Assembly (NCBI GenBank): GCA_944372525.1
Contig: CALVZL010000009.1
Location: 1 to 52,897, forward strand
Source: an uncultured Clostridia bacterium
GTDB taxonomy: Bacteria; Bacillota; Clostridia; Christensenellales; Borkfalkiaceae
DNA length: 52,897 bases
Direction of reading: 5' to 3'
Position numbers and translations under genes: made by a program. The number at the start of each line of letters is the position of its first letter. Position 1 is the first letter of the stretch. A model generated the notes under the pieces. The model saw only the letters and a list, made by a program, of their open reading frames with translations. It was not told where the DNA came from and made no database searches. Shown piece after piece: positions 14,085 through 20,681 of this stretch.

Positions 14085-15134
14085 TCAGTCCTCCTGAAAA
14101 AAGGCGTCGATCTTCTCAAAGAGCGCGGGATCCGGCTCGGAGAGCGCGATCCTTGCCGCGCGGTCGATGGGCGCGAAAAACACTTCTTCCTTCTTTTCGC
14201 TCATGAACCCCCGCTTCCCTTTCATGATCTGCCTTGCCCGTTCGTCCTGTTCTCTGTCCAACGCAAGGGAAGCAGGCGAAAGCGTCGCATTGAGATGTCC
14301 TCTTCCCGGCAGAAGTTCGAAACGGACGCGCGCGCAGGCGCGTTTGGAATGCAATGCATAGATCCCCGCCCCTTCCGCACGGATCACCTCGTCCTCCTGC
14401 GCGTGAAGGATGAGGAACCTGGTGTCCTGCGCTAGCGCGATGCCTTTATCCGCCGTCAGGTACATTCCTCTGCCGAAGCGGAGAAATTGCATGAGACGCA
14501 GCACGGGATAGACAAACCGTCCGAAATGTACGGATTCCGTCGCCACCCCCTCGAAAAGCATTTTGCAGGAATCGTTATATCCCGAGAGCGAGCAGACCGC
14601 GCGCACCCGCGGATGAGGATGAATGCGGAATACGGCGCAGACCGCATATCCGCCCCAGCTGTGACCGAACAGACAGAACGGAAGTCCGTCGAACGCCTTC
14701 TGCCGCTCTGCCCAGCGAAGCACGCGGTCCAGATCGATCGCCGACTGCGGCAAACCGCGCTGCGACCTGCCGGAAGAGGCACCGCTCCCCGTCGCGTCGT
14801 AGAGCAGCACACGGTATCCCTGCCGCAAAAAACCCCGCGCCTCCAAAAAATATCCCTCGCCGCGGTCCCGGATCCCGTGAGAGACGACGACGAGCCCCTT
14901 CGTGTTCTCCTGTCCCAGCAAATATACGCAGAAATGCTTTTTTTTGCCGTAGGATACGACGGAGCGGTCGATAGGAATGTGCGGAAGATCCGAAAAAAGG
15001 GCGCGGCGGGAATGAGCGTGAGAAGTCCTTCCGTATATCACGGAAAAGACGATCCCCACACAGAGCATCGTCAGCAGATAATAGAGCGCCACCGCACAGA
15101 CAATGCCGACGGCGACCCACAATACGACTTCCAT
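14085..15134 (-). CDS. Membrane-anchored alpha/beta hydrolase
   Basis: The 349-residue protein starts with an N-terminal membrane helix (about residues 2-30, VVLWVAVGIVCAVALYYLLTML) and continues as a serine hydrolase of the alpha/beta fold. The oxyanion region is VVVSHGIRDRGEGY, the nucleophile elbow is LFGHSWGG (catalytic Ser in GHSWG), the acid is probably in LHAQEDEVI and the His in GRGHLNA. The substrate is unknown; related proteins are esterases, lipases or peptidases. The start at MEVVLW follows GAAGGAGGGGAA; the 26-residue longer form overlaps the DUF4250 gene. Confidence 0.85.
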   Translation of the reverse strand: MEVVLWVAVGIVCAVALYYLLTMLCVGIVFSVIYGRTSHAHSRRALFSDLPHIPIDRSVVSYGKKKHFCVYLLGQENTKGLVVVSHGIRDRGEGYFLEARGFLRQGYRVLLYDATGSGASSGRSQRGLPQSAIDLDRVLRWAERQKAFDGLPFCLFGHSWGGYAVCAVFRIHPHPRVRAVCSLSGYNDSCKMLFEGVATESVHFGRFVYPVLRLMQFLRFGRGMYLTADKGIALAQDTRFLILHAQEDEVIRAEGAGIYALHSKRACARVRFELLPGRGHLNATLSPASLALDREQDERARQIMKGKRGFMSEKKEEVFFAPIDRAARIALSEPDPALFEKIDAFFQED

Positions 15135-15159
15135 TTCCCCTCCTTCCCCGGCGGCTGCG

Positions 15160-15342
15160 TCACAGCGGGCGGAACGCGTTCTGCTCCTCCCGATAGACAT
15201 ATCCCGCCGCAAGCAGACGCTCCTTCAGTTCCTCGCAGGAGACGGACAGATCTTCGCAGAGGCTCTCCGGCGAATCGTATCCGTCGCGCAGCTTCATATT
15301 GACAAAACTCACCAGCATTGCGATCTCTTCGGGAAGTTTCAT
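15160..15342 (-). CDS. DUF4250-family protein
   Basis: The 60-residue protein matches the pattern of the small DUF4250 family common in Clostridia: MKLPEEIAMLVSFVNMKLRDGYDSPESLCEDLSVSCEELKERL ending in a short GYVYREEQNAFR tail. It has a compact helical character, possibly DNA-binding-like, but the function is unknown. It is the first gene of a three-gene set with the alpha/beta hydrolase and the 67-residue protein, with AGAGGTG before the ATG. Confidence 0.85.
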   Translation of the reverse strand: MKLPEEIAMLVSFVNMKLRDGYDSPESLCEDLSVSCEELKERLLAAGYVYREEQNAFRPL

Positions 15343-15358
15343 TTCACACCTCTAAAAA

Positions 15359-15387
15359 AGGATAGCACAATCTCAAAAAAAAAGCAA
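15359..15387 (-). promoter_or_regulatory. Promoter of the DUF4250-hydrolase operon
   Basis: Minus strand TTGCTT (15382-15387), 17-base T-rich spacer, TATCCT (15359-15364). The hexamers are imperfect but spacing is ideal and the leader is short. Confidence 0.55.
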
Positions 15388-15424
15388 CTTCCTCTGCATA
15401 TGAAAACTTATTCGGCAAAAAATA

Positions 15425-15460
15425 CGCGGTCCGCAGACATCTCTTCGTCTGCGGACCGCG
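15425..15460 (-). terminator. ypeB terminator
   Basis: CGCGGTCCGCAGAC (15425-15438) is fully complementary to 15447-15460 around an eight-base loop. On the minus strand the stem is followed by GTATTTTTTG. Confidence 0.85.
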
Positions 15461-15481
15461 GTGCATATGCGCCGCAAACCG

Positions 15482-17308
15482 TTATTTCAGATAGCTTCCC
15501 ATCGCCCCGTCGTGTACGCGATAGATCTGCACTTCTTCGCCCGTATACGCGTCGAGATAGAGAATAAATTCTTCCTCTCCGCAGTTGCAGGCAAACTCAT
15601 GCACGAGAACTTCTTCGCCGTCGATCGGAACAAGCGCAAGATGCGCGCTGTAAGGAACGAGTTCCGCGCTCAATTTTTCCTGCGCCTGTTCGCGCGTGAG
15701 CGTTTCCCCGAAGCTGCGTTCCGCATGATTGAGCCAATAGTTCATCGCGTCGACTCCGATCACGCTCCCCTTGCTCTCGCAGACGCGGACGCGGATCCTG
15801 TCCGGATAGACGCGAATCCCGTTCTGCACTCCCACATAGGTGAGATCTGCCACGCCGTCTCCGTCTGAAAGCCAAACCGCATCCACTTCTTCGATCCCCA
15901 GCTTTGCAAGGAATTCGCGCGCCAGCGCATCGCAGGCTCCAAGGTCAAAGTTTTTCTGTCCGCAGCGTTCGTAAGTGTCGAAGAAAGCAAGTTTTCCGCC
16001 CGCCTTGGTGATTTGCGCAAATTTCTCTCCGCTCTTTCCGTCGGTGAGCACAAAATTATAACACGTTGCATTTCTTGCGACCGTTTCACCCGCATAGCGA
16101 ATTTCGGAGAGATTTTCCTGCGCGAAATATTCCCGAACCAGCTCTTCCGCCCGCGAGATACTCACTTCTTCCATCCCCTCGAGACGGTTGATTCCCACAT
16201 TTCCTTCCCGAGAGAAGGGTGCATCCACAATTTCTTCGGGTTCCTGCAAAGTTGCCAACCCCATCTGATCGAATTTTTGTGCGATTTCGCCCCCTTTCCC
16301 CGCGAGGAATTCGGTAAATTCCTTTCGGGAAAGATGGGTGGAGAGTGCGTTCATCTCTCCGTAGAGCGCGGCGTTGATCTGCTCGAGATAGGCAATCGTA
16401 TTCTTCTCCGTCTCACTGAGCGCCTCTCCCGCAGAGACTTTTTTCAAAAGCATTCTCGCATAATTTCCCGTACGGTTGACAAAGTCTGAAAGTTCTGTTC
16501 CTGCCGCCGAACTTACGGGCAGTCTCTCGAGTACGCTCTCCCAGAGCGCGCTGTCTACGATCAGATCCGTGAGCAGCTTCTGCTGTTCTTTTGCCCCCGT
16601 GGAGATACGCAATTTGCTCAGATTGTCATCCATTTCACCGGACACGGAGACCATTTCGTAAAGAGTCGCGCGATATCCGCCCGTCCGTTCGTTCGCCATA
16701 TCTTTTATCCGAACCGCTCCCGTCGTCACGACGGCGGCGAGCACGAGACAGGCGGCGCCCAACGAGATGACTGCGGCAAGCCATCCGCCGAAACCGGGCG
16801 TACGCTTTCTGCGCGCCCTGTCTTCTTCCCGTTTCTTGCGACGCTCCTGCGCTCTCCGCTCGTGTGCCGCTTCGCGCGCCTGCATTTTCTGTGCGCGCGC
16901 TTTTTCCTGCGCCTCCCGCCGCTGTCTGCGGAGCGCTGCACGCTCCTTTTTCTCCCGTGCCAGCCGCTTCTGCCGCTCGATCTGCGTTTCGCTCGCAAGC
17001 AATTCCCTGCGGGCCAGCTGTTTCTGTCTTTTTTCAATGCGGCGGCGTCTGACTTCTGCGGCGTGCGCCTCTCTCTTTTGCCTGCGTTCCGCCCGTTGTT
17101 CCGCGCGCTTTTTCGCCTCTGCAAGCCGCTCTTTTGCCGCACGCGTTTCCTGTTCTTTCGCGCTCGTCCCGCTCTTGGACGCAACGCGTTTTTTCTGCGT
17201 GCGCTCCGTCTCGGCTTCGCCGCTGCGCACATCGGCTTCGCGCTCTATGATCGTTTCGACCTTCTGCGCGCCGCTGGATTTATTTTTTCCGATCTGATTC
17301 TCTTCCAT
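15482..17308 (-). CDS. ypeB: Germination protein YpeB with long charged N-terminal extension
   Basis: YpeB is needed for assembly and stability of the cortex-lytic enzyme SleB in spores. From residue 170 on the 608-residue protein follows the family: a membrane helix at about 174-197 (GWLAAVISLGAACLVLAAVV), the N-terminal helical domain (RATLYEMVSVSGEMDDNLSKL), and C-terminal PepSY repeats, for example VQNGIRVYPDRIRVRV and LTREQAQEKLSAELVPY. Residues 1-169 are unusual: an almost uninterrupted K/R/E/A-rich, probably helical segment (RRRIEKRQKQLARRELL and similar) on the cytoplasmic side. The usual length is about 450 residues. It lies nine bases after sleB. Confidence 0.9.
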   Translation of the reverse strand: MEENQIGKNKSSGAQKVETIIEREADVRSGEAETERTQKKRVASKSGTSAKEQETRAAKERLAEAKKRAEQRAERRQKREAHAAEVRRRRIEKRQKQLARRELLASETQIERQKRLAREKKERAALRRQRREAQEKARAQKMQAREAAHERRAQERRKKREEDRARRKRTPGFGGWLAAVISLGAACLVLAAVVTTGAVRIKDMANERTGGYRATLYEMVSVSGEMDDNLSKLRISTGAKEQQKLLTDLIVDSALWESVLERLPVSSAAGTELSDFVNRTGNYARMLLKKVSAGEALSETEKNTIAYLEQINAALYGEMNALSTHLSRKEFTEFLAGKGGEIAQKFDQMGLATLQEPEEIVDAPFSREGNVGINRLEGMEEVSISRAEELVREYFAQENLSEIRYAGETVARNATCYNFVLTDGKSGEKFAQITKAGGKLAFFDTYERCGQKNFDLGACDALAREFLAKLGIEEVDAVWLSDGDGVADLTYVGVQNGIRVYPDRIRVRVCESKGSVIGVDAMNYWLNHAERSFGETLTREQAQEKLSAELVPYSAHLALVPIDGEEVLVHEFACNCGEEEFILYLDAYTGEEVQIYRVHDGAMGSYLK

Positions 17309-17317
17309 ATCTCCTCC

Positions 17318-18061
17318 TTATATTGCAAACACGTGTCTGCCGATGACCGTCACCGTTTGTCTGTCGAAGATCCAGGCGCTCGTCGCCACAGCGGGATTGT
17401 AATAGTAAAGACATCCGTATGTGGGATCCCAGCCGTTCATGGCGTCCCGCGCGGCATTGTATGCCGTCTGATCGGGCTCCAGATTGATCTGCCCGTCGCT
17501 CACAGCCGTAAACGCGCCGGGCTGATAGACAACGCCCGCGATCGTGTTGGGGAACGACGAACTTTTTACGCGATTGAGAACGACCGCGCCGATCGCAACC
17601 TGCCCCGTATAAATCTCCCCTCTTCCCTCGGCATAGATCACCTTTGCCAAGAGGTAGAGATCGGAAGAGACACTCGCCGAACCTCCCGAAGAAGAAGGAG
17701 TATTCCCCTCCAGCACACGGTAAGAATCGTTCATGCCCAGTGCGGCATAGGTCGATTTCCCCACGACTCCGTCTGCGGTCAGTCCGTTCTTTTTTTGAAA
17801 GGAGATCACCGCCTTCCGAGTTTCGACGCCGAAAACCCCGTCCAAAGCGCCCGAATAATAGCCCCAAAGTTTCAATCTGCGCTGGACTTCCTTCACCTCG
17901 CCGCCCGTGCTGCCCTGTCTGAGGACGGCGGCTTCGACGACGGCAGTCTGCGCCGTATCGGCTGCGCTCCTTACGCCCGTGACCGCCTGCACCGCGAACG
18001 GAGTCGCGGCGAACGCGGCAAGCGCAAACGTCAACGCGCCGGTTGCCAAAATTCTCTTCAT
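17318..18061 (-). CDS. sleB: Spore cortex-lytic enzyme SleB
   Basis: A 247-residue secreted lytic transglycosylase that opens spore cortex peptidoglycan at muramic-delta-lactam sites during germination. It has a signal peptide (about residues 1-26, cleaved near VQA), a peptidoglycan-binding domain (about 46-110; GSTGGEVKEVQRRLKLWGYYSGALDGVFGVETRKAV) and the Hydrolase_2 catalytic domain from about 135 (LAKVIYAEGRGEIYTGQVAIGAVVLNRV, catalytic Glu in AEGRGE). CAGGAGGAAG precedes the ATG. The sleB-ypeB pair is the conserved arrangement and implies expression in the forespore. Confidence 0.95.
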   Translation of the reverse strand: MKRILATGALTFALAAFAATPFAVQAVTGVRSAADTAQTAVVEAAVLRQGSTGGEVKEVQRRLKLWGYYSGALDGVFGVETRKAVISFQKKNGLTADGVVGKSTYAALGMNDSYRVLEGNTPSSSGGSASVSSDLYLLAKVIYAEGRGEIYTGQVAIGAVVLNRVKSSSFPNTIAGVVYQPGAFTAVSDGQINLEPDQTAYNAARDAMNGWDPTYGCLYYYNPAVATSAWIFDRQTVTVIGRHVFAI

Positions 18062-18075
18062 AACTTCCTCCTGCC

Positions 18076-18106
18076 TGTAATGTTTGCAACCGCAGAAAAA
18101 TTATGC
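18076..18106 (-). promoter_or_regulatory. Possible forespore (SigG-like) promoter of sleB-ypeB
   Basis: Minus strand GCATA (18102-18106) and CATTACA (18076-18082), separated by 19 bases, resemble the SigG elements G-x-ATR and CAT-x-x-TA, with one -10 mismatch and one base too much spacing. sleB is forespore-expressed in Bacillus, which supports the idea, but the match is weak. Confidence 0.35.
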
Positions 18107-18362
18107 GTGATCCCTCGCCTCCTGTCGGTCACAAAGCCGTTTCAAACCGTCGTCCTCCTTTCTGGCGGAAGCGGCAAGCCGCATACGGGGCGATTCGTCC
18201 GCCGCGCGACGCTTCCCCGCTCCCGTCAGCGAAGCTTCCGCCCCTGTCGTTCCCGCGTCAACGGTTTGCTTGCTTTTTCCGATCTCTTGTCTTTTCATCG
18301 GCTCGTTTGCTCTCGCAACAAAACCTGTCCCGCAGACGATCCGCGGGTTTTGCGATACAAAA

Positions 18363-18396
18363 AAACCGTCTTCGCGCCGCGGCGCGGAGACGGTTT
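18363..18396 (-). terminator. spoIIR terminator
   Basis: AAACCGTCT-TCGCGCC/GGCGCGG-AGACGGTTT forms a long stem (18363-18396); the minus-strand transcript continues into TTTTTTTG. It is just beyond the spoIIR stop. Confidence 0.8.
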
Positions 18397-18403
18397 CCCT
18401 TTT

Positions 18404-18934
18404 TCATTTTCCGAAAAAATCCGCAATGATTTCTGCGATCTTGCTCCGATAGACCACGTTCTGCTCGCCGCCCGCAAAGCAGAGCGGCGGATAGACGACG
18501 CACCACCAGTTGTCGCCCGCCCCCTCTCCGAGCTCGACGATCAGCGCGTCGTAAACTCCGGAGGGCAATGTCACGCTCTCATAGACGCGGGTGGGAAACT
18601 TTTCCTGCCGCAGGCTCGCCCGCGCTCCGTACTCAAACCCGTTTTCCTTCAGCGTCCGCTCCGCTTCCGCCTCCGCGCCGCCGAGCGCCTGCCCGATCGC
18701 CCGTATCGCCTCCTCTTTTGTTTCGCTCGCCGCAACGACGGGAGTGAGATACGCCACGATTCTGTCCCGCACAAGGTATTTGACCGCCTGATCTGCTTCC
18801 TCGTTGGAATTTGCCCGGATGTGAACGCGCAGGTATGCCGCAGGATTCGAGCTCGAAGGCTTTTCCCCTCCGAAACAGACTGCGATCAGAGCGATCGATG
18901 CAATCAGCAAACAAATTACGGCTGTCTTCTTCAT
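18404..18934 (-). CDS. spoIIR: Stage II sporulation protein R
   Basis: SpoIIR is the forespore-made, secreted signal that triggers SpoIIGA-dependent processing of pro-SigE in the mother cell. The 176-residue protein has an N-terminal signal or anchor helix (residues 4-21, AVICLLIASIALIAVCF). The family core follows: LRVHIRANSNEEADQAVKYLVRD, then ASLRQEKFPTRVYESVTLPSGVYDALIVELGEGAGDNWWCVVYPPLCF. The GDNWWCV-x-x-PPLCF end is diagnostic. Length is close to the minimal family size. It is monocistronic, with a SigF-type promoter and GGAGGAGAGGAA before the ATG. Confidence 0.95.
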   Translation of the reverse strand: MKKTAVICLLIASIALIAVCFGGEKPSSSNPAAYLRVHIRANSNEEADQAVKYLVRDRIVAYLTPVVAASETKEEAIRAIGQALGGAEAEAERTLKENGFEYGARASLRQEKFPTRVYESVTLPSGVYDALIVELGEGAGDNWWCVVYPPLCFAGGEQNVVYRSKIAEIIADFFGK

Positions 18935-18955
18935 TTCCTCTCCTCCGTCCGCCTC

Positions 18956-18985
18956 AATGATTGCCTGAAAAAAAACTTTTTATAC
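18956..18985 (-). promoter_or_regulatory. SigF-type promoter of spoIIR
   Basis: Minus strand GTATA (18981-18985), exactly 15 bases, then GGCAATCATT (18956-18965). The SigF consensus is GYWTA-N15-GGNRANANTW; only one -10 base deviates. SigF control of spoIIR is established in Bacillus. Confidence 0.75.
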
Positions 18986-19058
18986 TTTCCCGCCGCAGAT
19001 TACCCCTTTTTGCAAAGTTTGGACTTTGCCGATTCGAACCGCACCTTCTGCGAAAAAC

Positions 19059-19086
19059 AAAAAAGAGCGCCTCCGCGCTCTTTTTT
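19059..19086 (-). terminator. tRNA-Arg terminator
   Basis: AAAAAAGAGCGC, loop CTCC, GCGCTCTTTTTT (19059-19086), directly after the tRNA 3' end on the minus strand. Confidence 0.85.
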
Positions 19087-19089
19087 GTT

Positions 19090-19165
19090 TGGTGTGTCCG
19101 CCGGGGCTCGAACCCGGACCGAAGGCGTCGGAGGCCTTTATGGTATCCAATTCCACCACGGGCAC
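19090..19165 (-). tRNA. tRNA-Arg, anticodon CCG
   Basis: The minus strand reads GTGCCCG at the 5' end (19165) and CGGACAC-A-CCA at the 3' end, with the CCA encoded (19090-19092). The D arm is GTGG/CCAT, the anticodon stem AAGGC/GCCTT encloses CTCCGAC (anticodon CCG, reading CGG arginine codons), the variable loop is CGGT and the T arm is CCGGG-TTCGAGC-CCCGG. All lengths are canonical. The only flaw is a C-A mismatch at the fourth acceptor pair (4-69). A terminator follows immediately. Confidence 0.92.
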
Positions 19166-19294
19166 CTGTCGCGGACAAACACGTTCTCTTTTTGCCCGCT
19201 CTTGACCATTATAACACATTTCCTCAGAAAATGCTTTCTATTTTCGGGCATTTGTGGTATAATTTTAGAAAAATTTTTTCGGGAGGGCGCTCAA

Positions 19295-20380
19295 ATGCCT
19301 CAAAAGACGGTCGTTGTCGGCATGAGCGGCGGAGTAGACAGTTCGGTTGCCGCACTTCTGCTTCAAAGACAAGGATACCGCGTCGTCGGGCTGTTCATGC
19401 GGAACTGGGAAGAGCGCGACGAAAACGGCGTCTGTTCCGCTGAGGAGGATTTCGAGGACGTAAAGCGGGTCTGCGGAACACTCGGCATTCCCTATTTCGT
19501 CGCGGACTTTTCCAGAGAATACCTCGACCGTGTCTTCTCTCATTTTCTCAACGAATACCGTGCGGGCAGGACCCCCAACCCCGACGTGCTGTGCAACCGC
19601 GAGATCAAATTCGGTCCGTTTAAGGAATATGCCCGCAAACTGGGCGCAGATCTGGTGGCGACCGGTCACTATTGCGGAATTTCGCATGAAGGGGAAATTC
19701 ACCGACTTCTGAAGGCACGAGACCGAAACAAAGATCAAACGTATTTTTTGAATCAGCTTTCCCAAGCGCAGCTCAAAGACGTTCTCTTCCCTCTTGCCGA
19801 CCTTTCCAAAGAAGCGGTGCGCCGCCTTGCGCGCGAAAACGCATTGTCCACGGCAAAAAAGAAGGATTCAACGGGGATCTGTTTCATCGGCGAACGCAAT
19901 TTCCGCAACTTCCTCCGCCAATACCTTCCCGCGCAGCCCGGAAAAATTCTTACGCTGTCCGGAGAAGAAGTCGGCGAACATCTCGGTCTCATGTATTATA
20001 CCCTCGGACAGCGGCGCGGGCTGGATCTCGGGGGAAAACAGGGCGAGACGGGCAGATGGTTCGTCGTAAAAAAAGACCTCACACAGAATCTCCTCTATGT
20101 TTCCCACGGCGATGAGAGCCCCCTGTATTCGGACGGCTGTCTGGTGGAAGAGATGAACTTCATTCCCTCGCCGCCCGCTCAGACCCGCTTCCGCTGTCGG
20201 GCAAAGCTGCGCTACCGCCAAGAAGAACAGAACGTGACGGCAGAACAGACGGGAGACCGCACGATGAAACTGCTCTTCGACAAGCCGCAGCGCGCGGTCA
20301 CGGAAGGGCAATACGCCGTCCTCTACGACGAACGGCAATGCCTCGGAGGGGGAGTGATCGTCTCCTCTTTTTCCCTTTGA
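19295..20380 (+). CDS. mnmA: tRNA-specific 2-thiouridylase MnmA
   Basis: MnmA makes the 2-thio group of wobble uridine 34 in tRNAs for Lys, Glu and Gln, using ATP and a persulfide. The 361-residue protein shows the PP-loop GMSGGVDSSVAALLL at residues 8-22, the first catalytic cysteine in NPDVLCNREIKFG, the tRNA-binding middle region with ATGHYC and KDQTYFLNQLSQ, and the second cysteine in STGICFIGERNF. The C-terminal beta-barrel is complete. The ATG is preceded by GGGAGGGCGCTC. Upstream in-frame sequence is open for a long way only because it is antisense to ypeB and sleB. Confidence 0.96.
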   Translation: MPQKTVVVGMSGGVDSSVAALLLQRQGYRVVGLFMRNWEERDENGVCSAEEDFEDVKRVCGTLGIPYFVADFSREYLDRVFSHFLNEYRAGRTPNPDVLCNREIKFGPFKEYARKLGADLVATGHYCGISHEGEIHRLLKARDRNKDQTYFLNQLSQAQLKDVLFPLADLSKEAVRRLARENALSTAKKKDSTGICFIGERNFRNFLRQYLPAQPGKILTLSGEEVGEHLGLMYYTLGQRRGLDLGGKQGETGRWFVVKKDLTQNLLYVSHGDESPLYSDGCLVEEMNFIPSPPAQTRFRCRAKLRYRQEEQNVTAEQTGDRTMKLLFDKPQRAVTEGQYAVLYDERQCLGGGVIVSSFSL

Positions 20381-20390
20381 AAAACGCGTG

Positions 20391-20632
20391 AACCCCACCG
20401 GCTAAGGCGGTGGGGTTTATGTAAGGCTGTCATCCATGATCCTGCAAGCGCGCAAGGGCGCCTGCGACGGGTTCGGCAGTCAGGCGATGGTTCCCCGCTG
20501 CCCGTAAACGGATTTTTCTGCGCTTCATTTTTTACCGGGATTTTTTCTCTTGCATGGCTGTTTTTTTCTTGCATGCCGACCTTGCTTGCCTCTTTTCTTT
20601 TTCCGACTGCACCCCTCTCTTTTTCATCGGCA
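20391..20632 (+). repeat. Dispersed intergenic repeat, copy C, with terminator-like head hairpin
   Basis: AACCCCACCG (20391-20400) pairs with CGGTGGGGTT (20408-20417), followed by a short T run, so it can end mnmA transcription. Then come a GC-rich part with internal GCGCAAGGGCGC, the CCCGTAAACGGAT box, TTTTTCTGCGCTTCATTTTT, CTCTTGCATGGC, TTGCATGCCGACCTTGC and the CATCGGCA end box. It is the best preserved reference copy. Confidence 0.7.
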
Positions 20633-20636
20633 TTCA

Positions 20637-20670
20637 AAACCCGCGGACGAGGCCTTCCGTCCGCGGGTTT
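20637..20670 (-). terminator. Terminator of the lipoprotein gene
   Basis: AAACCCGCGGAC (20637-20648) pairs with GTCCGCGGGTTT (20659-20670); on the minus strand the stem ends in GGGTTTTG. Confidence 0.85.
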
Positions 20671-20681
20671 CTGTCTCTGCG

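Larger units (their letters stand above)
18062..18403. other. Intergenic region between sleB and spoIIR
   Basis: Apart from the possible sleB promoter and the spoIIR terminator I see no confident feature. A 65-codon minus-strand frame at 18101-18298 has no ribosome binding site and an unremarkable composition. Confidence 0.55.
18935..19294. other. Intergenic region with tRNA gene and promoters
   Basis: Holds the spoIIR SigF promoter, tRNA-Arg and its terminator, and two back-to-back extended -10 boxes. These are TGTTATAAT on the minus strand (TATAAT at 19208-19213), probably for the tRNA, and TGGTATAAT on the plus strand (TATAAT at 19258-19263), probably for mnmA. Confidence 0.65.
20381..20681. 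other. Intergenic region between convergent genes
   Basis: Occupied by repeat copy C and the terminator of the minus-strand lipoprotein gene. No credible open reading frame. Confidence 0.7.

Noticed and set aside
18101-18298. 65-codon frame between sleB and spoIIR
   Set aside because: No ribosome binding site, no recognisable composition, and it overlaps the probable sleB promoter.
19018-19055. GGTTCGAATC-like sequence resembling a second tRNA T arm on the minus strand
   Set aside because: The flanking stem has a mismatch and no D arm, anticodon arm or acceptor pairing can be built; at most an old remnant.
16862-19294. Apparent 800-residue N-terminal extension of mnmA
   Set aside because: This part is antisense to ypeB, sleB and spoIIR and crosses a tRNA gene; a ribosome binding site and the MSGGVDSS start place the true ATG at 19295.
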